From: an uncultured SAR116 cluster alpha proteobacterium
Lineage (GTDB): Bacteria > Pseudomonadota > Alphaproteobacteria > Puniceispirillales > Puniceispirillaceae
Length of the DNA stretch: 64,000 nt
Direction: 5' to 3'
NCBI GenBank assembly: GCA_902583715.1
Contig: CACHXC010000002.1
Location: 1-64,000, forward strand
The notes beneath the pieces are model-generated. The model did no database searches, was not told the DNA's origin, and was given only the letters and a program-made list of their open reading frames with translations. Every line of letters starts with the position of its first letter. Within the stretch, counting starts at the first letter, position 1. The translations under genes were made by a program, and so were the position numbers. Of this stretch, positions 1-9,067 are shown in pieces.

Positions 1-684
1 GCCATTCGGGCCTTTGCCAGCGCACATGACTTGTGGCTGATCGATGATGCGGCGCAGAGCTTTGGTGCACAATGGCAGGGCCGGCCAGTTGGCCAGCTTG
101 CCAATGTCACCTGTACCAGTTTTTTTCCAGCCAAACCGCTTGGTGCCTATGGGGATGGTGGCGCGGTATTTACCAACGATGACGACATCGCTGATATCAT
201 CAGATCATGCCGCATTCATGGTATGGGAAAGGATAAATATGAAAATATCCGCATTGGCATGACTGGCCGGCTGGACAGTATGCAGGCTGTCGTACTTGAC
301 GCCAAACTTGATATTTTTGAAGAGGAGCTGACATTGCGGCAGGCCGTGGCAGACCGCTACCAAAAGCTGATTGGCGATATTGTAGACGCCCCAAGGCTGG
401 CGGTTGGGGCCACATCAAGCTGGGCGCAATATTGCATTAAACTGCCACAAGCCAGCGACCGGGGTCATGTGATCAAACATCTTGGTGCCAACGGGGTGCC
501 CACCGCGATCTATTATCCAGTTCCGATGCATCGGCAACCGCCCTACCAAAATTTTCCGCAAAGCCAGTGCGGTCTTGGCGTGACCTCTGATTTATGCGGC
601 CGGGTTCTAGCCCTGCCCATGCATCCCTATCTAGACGAGTCGCAACAAAATCACATTGCCGCCGAATTGCATAACGCATTATAA
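1..684 (+). CDS. DegT/DnrJ/EryC1 family sugar aminotransferase, 3' part (WbpE/WlbC-like)
   Basis: The gene enters from outside the window and is open from base 1. The visible part carries the family signatures: DDAAQSFGA, then SFFPAKPLGAYGDGGA, whose lysine is the expected PLP Schiff-base residue, then an RLDSMQAVVLDAKLDIF helix and the C-terminal substrate region. These PLP enzymes transaminate nucleotide-linked ketosugars. The wording of the lysine motif resembles the UDP-2-acetamido-3-oxo-glucuronate aminotransferases (WbpE/WlbC), so a role in surface polysaccharide synthesis is likely. The exact sugar is not determinable here. It ends about 265 bp before tRNA-Gly; that gap shows no gene. 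Confidence 0.9.
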   Translation, partial: AIRAFASAHDLWLIDDAAQSFGAQWQGRPVGQLANVTCTSFFPAKPLGAYGDGGAVFTNDDDIADIIRSCRIHGMGKDKYENIRIGMTGRLDSMQAVVLDAKLDIFEEELTLRQAVADRYQKLIGDIVDAPRLAVGATSSWAQYCIKLPQASDRGHVIKHLGANGVPTAIYYPVPMHRQPPYQNFPQSQCGLGVTSDLCGRVLALPMHPYLDESQQNHIAAELHNAL

Positions 685-948
685 GGCGGCCTTGTGTATC
701 ATCCTGGCGATCTGACCGATTGGTGATGCGGGGCCAGCGGGCTGATCTTCAAACCCGGCGCAGATGATCAGATATGGATATTTGCCTCTTGCAAGGTGCT
801 AGCTCTTAGATTATAAAATCGTCCAGCGGTTCGCGTTTTAAGACAATCAGTTTTATCCTTGCACGGGATCGGGCAGATGTATCTCAGACTGACCGAGACT
901 GAGATCAAATGATCTGAACAAAACAGATTTCTATGCACATGTTGCAAC

Positions 949-1023
949 GCGGGTGTAGCTCAGTGGTAGAGCACAACCTTGCCAAGGTTGGGGTCGAGGG
1001 TTCGAATCCCTTCACCCGCTCCA
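949..1023 (+). tRNA. tRNA-Gly (anticodon GCC), CCA encoded
   Basis: A full cloverleaf can be drawn. The acceptor GCGGGTG pairs with CACCCGC; D arm GCTC/GAGC; anticodon stem CAACC/GGTTG around loop TTGCCAA, with GCC at 981-983; T arm GAGGG-TTCGAAT-CCCTT; discriminator T; genomic CCA. It stands alone between the aminotransferase and the oppositely oriented VOC gene. No clear terminator was seen downstream. Confidence 0.97.
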
Positions 1024-1060
1024 ATTTTTCCAAATTTCAAATTCCCAGCTTCACAAATCC

Positions 1061-1468
1061 TCAGGTTGTTACCTGATGAACTTCGATGATGTTGCCATCT
1101 GGATCATAGAAAAAAATCTGTTGCCAACCCGAGACTGCTGTTTCACCCCAGTCTGAATAGGGAATTCCATTTTCCTCGAGGTGCGCCTTAAATGCATCTA
1201 GATCGTCAGTTCGATAGGCTACGTGCCCACGTTCAAGCGGGTTGATGGTGTGACCCGTTTGAAAACTGATATTTAAATCCTTCTGCGCCAAATGAGTCTG
1301 AATATGACCATCGGACACAAAGGCGACATTGCCATCATATCCTTTGTTTTTTTCTAGAACCGGCAATCCATCTGTTTCAGCCTTTAGACCAAGCACATCT
1401 CTGTAAAAATGTTCCATGCCAGAAACGTTGTTGGTCGAAAGATTGATATGATGCAATTTTAATTTCAT
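1061..1468 (-). CDS. VOC (glyoxalase/bleomycin-resistance) superfamily protein
   Basis: A 135-residue protein of the usual single VOC size. It starts MKLKLHHINL, a typical first beta strand with a metal-ligand histidine, has GHVAYRTDDL at the start of the second module, and ends FYDPDGNIIEVHQ, whose glutamate is the usual last metal ligand. VOC proteins are metal-dependent lyases, isomerases or dioxygenases; the substrate cannot be told. The start is 1 bp after the stop of the phytanoyl-CoA dioxygenase-like gene, so the two are co-transcribed and probably translationally coupled. A longer open frame extends upstream, but it overlaps that gene and has no VOC similarity. Confidence 0.85.
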   Translation of the reverse strand: MKLKLHHINLSTNNVSGMEHFYRDVLGLKAETDGLPVLEKNKGYDGNVAFVSDGHIQTHLAQKDLNISFQTGHTINPLERGHVAYRTDDLDAFKAHLEENGIPYSDWGETAVSGWQQIFFYDPDGNIIEVHQVTT

Positions 1469-1469
1469 T

Positions 1470-2333
1470 TCACCCAGCGTCCTCCTGCTGTGCAAAAAAT
1501 GAGGTGCCCGTTGGCTTAGCCGGCAATGGCATCTCATATGGGCTGCAACGCACTTTTCCAGTTGCCACGCCTCTGACCAGTTCGTGGGTAAAGCGACTTG
1601 GCAGGTGATTGGGACTAAGTTCAATCGCATCTTCGGCATAATAAGTGGTGATGTAGAGTGTCCGCGCATGGTTCGATAAATTTGGCGCCGATCCATGTAG
1701 CAAGCTTGCATGCATCAGACATACAGACCCAGCTTTACCCATACATGACACAATTTTTTCGTTTTGTTCGGCAATGATTTTTGGATCAACAGCGCCGGTA
1801 AATACTCCGTCATGCCAATGGGAATATAGCGGGCCTTTATGACTACCCGGGATCACCTCTAATGGGCCATTTTCCAACGTCACATCATCCAGAAACAACA
1901 AACAGGTTATGATGTCGTCATTGGTCATTGGCTGGAACGGAAAATCTTGATGCCATTTCACTTGGGTGGCAGACCCAGGCAATTTTGAATTCACTTTACC
2001 ATGATGGAATTTAAGATTGGGGCCCAGCAAATCTGCGCAATAGTCCACGGTGCGCGCTTTTCGCATTACATTTGCATAAATCTCTGAAACTTCTTCGGGT
2101 GATTGCACGCGCCGTAATGCCGGCTTGTCAGAGCTATGTCCCGGCTGCAGGTCAAACCGCGCTCTTCCGTCTAATGTTTCACCATAATCTTTGCTGTATG
2201 ATCGGCTCTCTTCCAGCCAGCCTTCAAACACCTGCTTTAAATCAGCGAGTTCTTTGGCTGAAACAGCATCTTCAACCACCAGCACGCCATCGGACCAGAA
2301 TTTATCTACTTGTTTTTGTGTTAATGCGCCCAT
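1470..2333 (-). CDS. phytanoyl-CoA dioxygenase (PhyH) family Fe(II)/2-oxoglutarate oxygenase
   Basis: A 287-residue protein with the PhyH layout. The facial triad shows as WHQDF (H128, D130) and the distal LLHGSAPN (H213), with R224 as the likely 2-oxoglutarate ligand. VIPGSHKGP is the conserved loop between them. These enzymes hydroxylate small molecules using O2 and 2-oxoglutarate; the substrate is unknown. The start is the third of three adjacent ATGs, because a GGAG lies about 6 bases before it; the first two would sit on top of the ribosome site. It leads a two-gene unit with the VOC gene. Confidence 0.85.
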   Translation of the reverse strand: MGALTQKQVDKFWSDGVLVVEDAVSAKELADLKQVFEGWLEESRSYSKDYGETLDGRARFDLQPGHSSDKPALRRVQSPEEVSEIYANVMRKARTVDYCADLLGPNLKFHHGKVNSKLPGSATQVKWHQDFPFQPMTNDDIITCLLFLDDVTLENGPLEVIPGSHKGPLYSHWHDGVFTGAVDPKIIAEQNEKIVSCMGKAGSVCLMHASLLHGSAPNLSNHARTLYITTYYAEDAIELSPNHLPSRFTHELVRGVATGKVRCSPYEMPLPAKPTGTSFFAQQEDAG

Positions 2334-2606
2334 CATCATCTCCAGCAGTGTGACATATAAATTCTGATAGCGACGCAAATATTGATGTAGCAATTTGTAA
2401 AATCCAAGAAAATTTCACACATCAAAATCAGTTAGCGTTGCCTTGGGTAAAGGCGCAGCAAGATATTTCTTGGGTTATCTTTATGCGGCGCTTAATTTTT
2501 ATTTGAACACAATTGCCATAAATATTTACTAATATGATATGTTATGATCAATTTTCACTGTCAAGCATCTAGTGGGGCATTGGAAATTATATTGTAAGGT
2601 TCAGAA

Positions 2607-3230
2607 ATGAGTTCATTTAAAGTTAAAAAAACAGACCCACTTTTTTCAACACCACTGTGCCTTTTGGAAATTGAGAATAGTGCCGTTTTAAATAAAAAAC
2701 TTATTTCTGAGTCGCGTGCTTGGCGCAAACAACAAAAAGGCGCAAACGTCTCTAATCAGGGTGACAGTTGGCATTCACCAGATGGATTGATGACACGGAG
2801 CGAGCCAGGCTTTTCTGAAATTTCCAAAATGATTCCCCAAATCGCAGCGCAATATGCCTCGCAGATAAATCCGCGCCTGGAAATAAAAAACTTTCGGTTT
2901 GAGGCCAATGCATGGGTCAATATCAATCGAAAAGGCGGCTTTAATACTACACACCATCATGGTAGTTACCATGTGTCTGGTGTTTATTATGTCAAACAAC
3001 CAGAAAAAGCCACTGGCCAAAGTGGGATGATCGAACTGATCAACAGTCGCTTTGATCATCATATTTTTAGCCAAATTGGTGGCAACGCCTTCGCTCCAAG
3101 CGTAAAAATGCGTCCAGCCGTTGGATCAATGTTGGTATTTCCATCCACTTTACTCCATTTCGTTTTTCCCAACGAAACCGACGAGGAGCGTATTTCACTC
3201 GCTTGGAATTTAAGGTTTATCCGCAAATAA
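2607..3230 (+). CDS. putative 2OG-Fe(II) oxygenase (TIGR02466-like)
   Basis: A 207-residue protein. The core NTTHHHGSYHVSGVYYVKQP, then VGSMLVFPSTLLHFVFPN and ERISLAWNLRF, matches the pattern of the TIGR02466 family of uncharacterised 2-oxoglutarate oxygenases (histidines 116-118, H184, R195). The start follows an AAGG eight bases upstream. The gene and the 270 bp before it (2334-2606) are more AT-rich than the neighbours. It is divergent from the PhyH gene, so that interval must hold both promoters. Function unknown; no partner is evident apart from the surrounding oxygenases. Confidence 0.75.
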   Translation: MSSFKVKKTDPLFSTPLCLLEIENSAVLNKKLISESRAWRKQQKGANVSNQGDSWHSPDGLMTRSEPGFSEISKMIPQIAAQYASQINPRLEIKNFRFEANAWVNINRKGGFNTTHHHGSYHVSGVYYVKQPEKATGQSGMIELINSRFDHHIFSQIGGNAFAPSVKMRPAVGSMLVFPSTLLHFVFPNETDEERISLAWNLRFIRK

Positions 3231-3341
3231 AAATCCCAAATTTTATTTGGTACACCGGGACTTTTTCAGGTCAAGATTTGATCAGATATTTCATTCATAT
3301 CGCAGACAAAGTAACACCGTTTAAATTTATCAATAATTTAC

Positions 3342-4970
3342 TCAAGCTGCCGATAAAGGCGTTTTACCAAGCACCATGTCTGCGCCTTTTTCAGCAATCA
3401 TCAGAACTCCAGCATTTAAGTTTGCGGATAGCATGGTTGGCATAATTGAGGCATCAATCACTCGTAAACTCTGCATGCCATGCACGCGAAGATTGTCGTC
3501 AACAACCGCATGCGGATCCGTTTGCGGTGCCATCCGGCAGGTGCCCATCAGATGATAAACGGTGGTGCTTCGCTGGCGCGCAATATCGAGAAGCTCATCG
3601 TCGCCCTGGACAGCATCGCCGGGGTAGGCCTCGTGGTCAAAATAAGGGGCCAGTGCCTCGGTCCGCATCAGCCGCCGCGATAATTTTATACCGGCCAACA
3701 ATACCGCTTTATCTTCATCGGCAGACAGATAATTTGGTTGAATAATTGGCTTGTCAAATGGGTTCGCACTGCGGGCCTTCACCCAGCCCAAACTTTCCGG
3801 CCGCTGTTGCCATGTGGCCAAGGTAAACCCTGGTTCATCATCAAGCCACGCCTGCATACCTTCTTTATAGCTGGCTGGTGTAAAACTGATCTGCAGATCA
3901 TTATTTTTAATCGCCTCATTCGAATGCCAGAAGCAATAGACCAGTGTTGGCCCTAATTCGAGAATCGATTGTTTGCCAAAAAAATATTTGGCAATTTCAC
4001 TAAGTAGGCGCGGGCCACGTGCCAGCTCGTTAATCGTGCGTACATTTTTGGCGCGGGCCGTCAGCCGGGTGCCATAATGATCGCGCAGATTTTCGCCCAC
4101 ACCCGGCAACGCATGTTTTACCTCTATCCCAAGGCTGCTTAATAATTCCGGATTGCCGATGCCAGAAAGCTGTAACAAATGCGGCGAATTAATGGTGCCA
4201 CCAGACACAATCACCTCGCGCGCCGCATAGATTTTATGGATCGTTCCATTGACACCACCACGCTGAAAGGCGACGCCGGTTGCGCGTTTACCATCAAGAA
4301 GAATTTCGGTGGCATGGGCGTTGGTGATGATCGTTAAATTGCCACGTTTTTTCGCTGGTTTCAGGAAGGCGCGGGCTGCACTCATACGGATTTTGCCAGT
4401 CGATGTGCGCTGGACATAGGATGTGCCGAGCTGGGTCTCACCATTATAATCCGGGTTGCGCGGAATACCGAGACTGGCGGCCCCTTCAATAAAGGCCTCA
4501 CATAAGGGATCGCGCCAGCCCAGATTAGTGATGGTCATTTCACCTGTTTTGCCGCGGAACTTGTCATCACTTTGATCCTGATGTGACTCATAACGCTGAA
4601 AATAGGGCAATATATCATCATATCCCCAGCCTTTATTGCCGCGTTGCGCCCAGACATCAAAATCCATTCTTTGGCCGCGGTTAAAGATCAGCCCATTGAT
4701 CGAACTTGACCCGCCAATAACCTTGCCGCGCGGGGTCGGGATGCTACGCCCATTGGTGCCCTCGCTTGGTTCCGATTGATACATCCAGTTCACATTGGGG
4801 TTAACCAGTGTCTTCATAAAACCTGCAGGAATATGAATAAAGGGGTGCCAATCATTTGGCCCAGCTTCCAAAACGCACACACGATAGCGGCCACAGGCGG
4901 TCAATCTATTCGCCAAAACACACCCAGCTGAACCAGCACCAACAATAATATAATCAAACTGGTCAGTCAT
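3342..4970 (-). CDS. GMC-family FAD-dependent oxidoreductase (choline/alcohol dehydrogenase-like)
   Basis: A 542-residue enzyme. The N-terminal FAD dinucleotide fold is DYIIVGAGSAGCVLANRL. It is followed by the GMC signatures PRGKVIGGSSSINGLIFNRG and SGGTINSPHLLQLSGIG. The C-terminal active-site segment is STTVYHLMGTCRMA (catalytic His), then SANLNAGVLMIAEKGADMVLG. Members oxidise primary alcohols, choline or related compounds to aldehydes. The substrate is not predictable from sequence alone, and no betaine aldehyde dehydrogenase is nearby, so the betA name is not justified. No obvious operon partner. Confidence 0.92.
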   Translation of the reverse strand: MTDQFDYIIVGAGSAGCVLANRLTACGRYRVCVLEAGPNDWHPFIHIPAGFMKTLVNPNVNWMYQSEPSEGTNGRSIPTPRGKVIGGSSSINGLIFNRGQRMDFDVWAQRGNKGWGYDDILPYFQRYESHQDQSDDKFRGKTGEMTITNLGWRDPLCEAFIEGAASLGIPRNPDYNGETQLGTSYVQRTSTGKIRMSAARAFLKPAKKRGNLTIITNAHATEILLDGKRATGVAFQRGGVNGTIHKIYAAREVIVSGGTINSPHLLQLSGIGNPELLSSLGIEVKHALPGVGENLRDHYGTRLTARAKNVRTINELARGPRLLSEIAKYFFGKQSILELGPTLVYCFWHSNEAIKNNDLQISFTPASYKEGMQAWLDDEPGFTLATWQQRPESLGWVKARSANPFDKPIIQPNYLSADEDKAVLLAGIKLSRRLMRTEALAPYFDHEAYPGDAVQGDDELLDIARQRSTTVYHLMGTCRMAPQTDPHAVVDDNLRVHGMQSLRVIDASIMPTMLSANLNAGVLMIAEKGADMVLGKTPLSAA

Positions 4971-5218
4971 GATCGCCTATATCCTGATTGTTTGTCTAAA
5001 AGCCATTTTTTGGTTATGCGGTCCATATTGGCCAAACCCGTGGCTGTTGCCAAGCCCCAGAGTGATGTTTGCACAAACAATCAAGATAAGCGCCCCTAAC
5101 GGCCCGATGAGAGTACAAGGCAAGATCACTTGCAAATCGCATCACTTCCTTGGCATGATATTTGGCCTTGGGTTTAGCTATGTTTTAATGCGGACCAGCC
5201 TGTTAAATTGGACAAGCA

Positions 5219-8200
5219 ATGTCAGCTATCAGTTTACACGATTGTTACACGCAAGATGTTGGGCGGGCCTTTGCCACCGGCACGCAGGCATTAGTGCGGT
5301 TGCTTCTTGAACAAGCCCGGCAAGATCGGCAAGCCGGGCTCAACACCCGCGGTCTGGTATCGGGCTATCCCGGATCACCACTTGGCGGGCTGGATCATGA
5401 ACTTCACCGCGCCAAATCATTTCTGGACGATGAAGGCATCTTATTTCAGCCAGCGGTTAATGAAGAATTAGCCGCGACTGCATTATGGGGTAGTCAGCAT
5501 ATTCACCTATATGACCAACCTGATATCGATGGTGTATTTGGTCTGTGGTATGGCAAAGGGCCAGGGCTCGACCGGTCGCTTGATGCCTTGCGCCATGCCA
5601 ACATGGGTGGCGTTTCTCGGTATGGTGGGCTGGTGTTTGCTGTTGGTGATGATGCCACTGGAAAATCATCAACTGTAGCCTATCAATCAGAACAAACATT
5701 GATCGCGGCTGGGGTACCATTTTTCTATCCACGGTCGGTGCATGATATCATCCCGATGGGGCTACAGGCCTTTGCACTATCACGGCATGCCGGCTGTTGT
5801 GTTGGGCTGAAAATAGTTGTCGATACTGCAGATACCAGCGCGATAATTGATCTAGGTGCACGCCCCCGTCTGAACGAAGCAGACGATGACACCCGTCCGG
5901 TCTACATCGGCAAACATGATGCCGCTTTATTGCGCGAGTCACGATTATATGATGTGCGTTTGCCAACGGTCATAGATTTTCAAATACGGCAGGCGATCAA
6001 TCATTGCATCAGCCCAGACCCGAAACAGCCAGTAACAATTCGCGGCAAACTTGGTATAATCGCGGTTGGCAAAGCTGTTCTGGAAGTGATCGAAGCACTA
6101 ACAAGTTTAGACGCGGCGAATTATACCGACCGAGGTATTGGGCTTTTATCTATTGGCATGCCATGGCCCATCGCCCCACAAATTCTGACCGATTTTGCAT
6201 CGCGGTATGATGAAATTCTGGTGGTTGAAGAAAAACGACCAATTGTTGAAGACCAGCTGGCACGCGCCGTGGTAAATATAGAAAAGCGGGGCGTTATTTC
6301 CGGCAAACACTGTCCGCAAGGCACGCCGCTGATCCCCCAAACCGGAGAATTAAGCCATAAGCTTCTGTGCCAAGTCATTCATGCACGCGCCGCAAGTCAC
6401 GCCATTCAATTGGATGCCATATCCGTGACTGAACAGCCCGAAAAACTGCCCACCATTGCCACACGTACACCGTGGTTTTGTGCCGGCTGTCCGCATAATT
6501 CCAGCACCAAACTTCCTGATGGTGAAATCACCGGCATGGGTATCGGGTGCCATTCGATTAGTGGGTTTTTAACACCCGACGCGATCACTAACTACACGCA
6601 AATGGGGGGCGAGGGGGCGTTCTGGATCGGCCGAGCCCCATTTTCCAGCCATCAGCATAGTTTTCAAAATATGGGTGATGGCACCTACGCCCATTCAGGT
6701 TATCTAGGAATCCGCGCCGCCGTTGCCGCCGAAGTCAATATGACCTTTAAACTGCTTTATAATGGCGCTGTTGCGATGACCGGCGGTCAGGCGGTTAGTG
6801 GTGGCCAGACACCATGGATGATTTCCGCCCAACTTGCCGCCGAGGGTGTGCGCGATATCGCCATTGTCACTGATCAGCCAGATGCATTTCCAGCTGACGC
6901 TGTTTGGGCCAAAAATGCCAAAATCTATCACCGCCACGAGCTGATGGATGTACAAAATCGGTTAAAAAAAGTCAAAGGCGTTACTGCACTCATCTATGTG
7001 CAGAGGTGCGCCACCGAATTGCGGCGTGGTCGCAAGCGCGGCACCATTGCTGATCGTGCTGAAACCATTGTAATCAATGATGCCGTGTGCGAGGGCTGTG
7101 GTGATTGTGCTGAAAAATCAAATTGTGTTGCGGTGAAACCGCTTTGGCGCCCAGAAGGTGATAAAAAACAAATTGATTCTTCGCTATGCAATAAGGATTT
7201 TTCTTGCATCAACGGATTTTGTCCAAGCTTTGTGACGCTGAAAGGGGCCAGCCAGCCCCAGCCAAAACAAATTGGTTTACCGGATCACATCATCTTGCCA
7301 GAGCCGACATTGCCGTCAGGCATCAGCAATATATTTATTGCGGGCATCGGCGGCACCGGGGTGTCCACCTTGTCGGCTATTTTGGTTATGGCGGCGCACA
7401 TTGATGGGATCGCCGGACAAGCGGTAAATCAGACCGGGCTATCGCAAAAAAATGGTGGCGTAACAAGTCAGGTAAGGCTGTCGCGTGACCAAGATTTGAC
7501 CACGCGCATGGTGCGATTACCATCCCACGGTGCCTCGCTGTTAATGGGGTGCGATGGTGTTGTCGCGGCCAATGATCTGGCGATGGCCAGTCTCAACAAA
7601 ACCACTACTACAGCCATTGTGAATACCACTCTTGACCCGGTCGGGGTGGCCGGTGTTGGGATTGGCATTTTGGTCGACGAAGATCTGGTCCTTGGCCGAC
7701 TTGCGGCGGTAATGGAACGGCAAAAAATTCATCAAATTGACGCGTCAGACCTCTCTAACCGGCTGTTTGGATCGACAACAGCCAGCACCATGATTCTGCT
7801 TGGCTGGGCGGTCCAAAATGGCCACATACCGCTCACAATAAATGCCATTGAGACAGCCTTGCGATTGAATGCGGTTGATATCGATCAAAATATTGCGGCA
7901 TTACAATGGGGACGGTTACTAGCATTTGATGAAGAAATGGTATTGTCATTGACCCAGCCTGCGCCCAGCCCCGACATACCGCAATCTGCCGCATCGCTGG
8001 TCCGTTATTTTTCAACACAGCTCACCGCCTATCAAAACGCGGCCTATGCGGCTGAATTTTCATCTGTCATCACAGCTTTTATCGACAGGCTGGATCGTGC
8101 CGGGCTAGATGTTGATCACTTTGGGCGCAAGGCGGCGCGTGTCTTGTATCGGGCGATGGCCATAAAAGACGAATATGAAGTGGCCAGATTGTTAACCTTG

Positions 8201-8647
8201 CCTAAATTTCGGCAGAATCTTGCCAAGACAGCTGGGACCACGGCCAAGATCACCTATCATCTGGCTCCACCCTTGCTAAGCTGGATCAAAGACAAAGACG
8301 GACACCCACGCAAATTGCGCTTTGGTGGATGGATCACCGCTTTATTGCGCGGCGTTGGCGCCATGCGGTGGGTGCGCGGACATTGGTATGACCCATTTGG
8401 CTATGGGCGGCATAAACGACAGGACCAACAACACCGCGATGATGTAATTTGCTGGCTACAACAACTGGCAAATCTGCCGCACCCTATCGCCGCAGACCAA
8501 CTTGATGCGCTGTTAGATGTGATGCTTTCGATACGTGGTTACGGGCATGTGAGGGACAAAAATTACAACGTGGCTCGCCCACAAATTGACCACCATATCA
8601 ATGCCATCATCATGGCCGGCCCGTCCGTGTCTACCGCCGCAGAATAG
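5219..8647 (+). CDS. indolepyruvate ferredoxin oxidoreductase, fused alpha-gamma type
   Basis: A 1142-residue fusion that converts aryl- or branched-chain 2-oxo acids plus CoA to acyl-CoA, reducing ferredoxin. Domain order: pyrimidine-binding TPP half (SGYPGSPLGGLD near residue 45); second TPP half with WFCAGCPHNSS, MGIGCHSISG and MGDGTYAHSG (about 420-500); an [4Fe-4S] segment CEGCGDCAEKSNC near 623-637 with further cysteines in CNKDFSCINGFC; then a gamma domain starting IAGIGGTGVSTLSAIL near 709. The C-terminal 300 residues are the alpha-helical extension common in proteobacterial members. No ferredoxin gene is adjacent. ATG start with a weak ribosome site. Confidence 0.93.
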   Translation: MSAISLHDCYTQDVGRAFATGTQALVRLLLEQARQDRQAGLNTRGLVSGYPGSPLGGLDHELHRAKSFLDDEGILFQPAVNEELAATALWGSQHIHLYDQPDIDGVFGLWYGKGPGLDRSLDALRHANMGGVSRYGGLVFAVGDDATGKSSTVAYQSEQTLIAAGVPFFYPRSVHDIIPMGLQAFALSRHAGCCVGLKIVVDTADTSAIIDLGARPRLNEADDDTRPVYIGKHDAALLRESRLYDVRLPTVIDFQIRQAINHCISPDPKQPVTIRGKLGIIAVGKAVLEVIEALTSLDAANYTDRGIGLLSIGMPWPIAPQILTDFASRYDEILVVEEKRPIVEDQLARAVVNIEKRGVISGKHCPQGTPLIPQTGELSHKLLCQVIHARAASHAIQLDAISVTEQPEKLPTIATRTPWFCAGCPHNSSTKLPDGEITGMGIGCHSISGFLTPDAITNYTQMGGEGAFWIGRAPFSSHQHSFQNMGDGTYAHSGYLGIRAAVAAEVNMTFKLLYNGAVAMTGGQAVSGGQTPWMISAQLAAEGVRDIAIVTDQPDAFPADAVWAKNAKIYHRHELMDVQNRLKKVKGVTALIYVQRCATELRRGRKRGTIADRAETIVINDAVCEGCGDCAEKSNCVAVKPLWRPEGDKKQIDSSLCNKDFSCINGFCPSFVTLKGASQPQPKQIGLPDHIILPEPTLPSGISNIFIAGIGGTGVSTLSAILVMAAHIDGIAGQAVNQTGLSQKNGGVTSQVRLSRDQDLTTRMVRLPSHGASLLMGCDGVVAANDLAMASLNKTTTTAIVNTTLDPVGVAGVGIGILVDEDLVLGRLAAVMERQKIHQIDASDLSNRLFGSTTASTMILLGWAVQNGHIPLTINAIETALRLNAVDIDQNIAALQWGRLLAFDEEMVLSLTQPAPSPDIPQSAASLVRYFSTQLTAYQNAAYAAEFSSVITAFIDRLDRAGLDVDHFGRKAARVLYRAMAIKDEYEVARLLTLPKFRQNLAKTAGTTAKITYHLAPPLLSWIKDKDGHPRKLRFGGWITALLRGVGAMRWVRGHWYDPFGYGRHKRQDQQHRDDVICWLQQLANLPHPIAADQLDALLDVMLSIRGYGHVRDKNYNVARPQIDHHINAIIMAGPSVSTAAE

Positions 8648-8650
8648 GCT

Positions 8651-9055
8651 TTAGATATAATTTGAAATTTCGATAAGATTGCCATCCGGGTCACGGATAT
8701 AGAGCGACATAAGCGTGCCGTTTGCACCGGTTTTACGCATCGGTCCATCTTCAACAGACACACCATGATGGGCCAGATGAGTCTGCCATTCATCAAGCGG
8801 TTGGGCGCTGATAAAACATAAATCAACACTGCCGGCCTGCGGTGCTTTGGCATGCGGCACATAGGGTGACGCGGCATCATGAAGATTGATTTTTTGCGTG
8901 CCAAAATGCAGTGACTTTCGTCCGGCGCCCCCCGTTGGCGGTACAAATTCAACTGCCGTTGTTCCCAAAACCGAACAGTAAAAATCAATCGTTTTTGACA
9001 TATCAGCAACGGTCATCACGATATGGTCTATTTGGGCAATTTCACATTTTGACAT
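8651..9055 (-). CDS. VOC superfamily protein (glyoxalase-like)
   Basis: A 134-residue single VOC domain: IDHIVMTVADMSKTIDFYCSVLG at the N terminus, SVDLCFISAQPLDEW in the middle, and YIRDPDGNLIEISNY with the conserved terminal metal-ligand glutamate. The layout resembles the uncharacterised STM3117-like glyoxalase group. It is convergent with the IOR gene, with only 3 bp between the stops, and lies 12 bp downstream of ugd on the same strand, so it may be the tail of a ugd transcript. Substrate unknown. Confidence 0.85.
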   Translation of the reverse strand: MSKCEIAQIDHIVMTVADMSKTIDFYCSVLGTTAVEFVPPTGGAGRKSLHFGTQKINLHDAASPYVPHAKAPQAGSVDLCFISAQPLDEWQTHLAHHGVSVEDGPMRKTGANGTLMSLYIRDPDGNLIEISNYI

Positions 9056-9067
9056 TTTTACCTCGCC

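Noticed and set aside
3203-3445. 80-codon plus-strand open frame between the 2OG oxygenase and the GMC gene
   Set aside because: It overlaps both neighbours, has no ribosome site and no family resemblance.
8563-9009. 148-codon open frame on the minus strand across the IOR end and VOC gene
   Set aside because: It is an alternative frame over two well-supported genes and has no recognisable motif.
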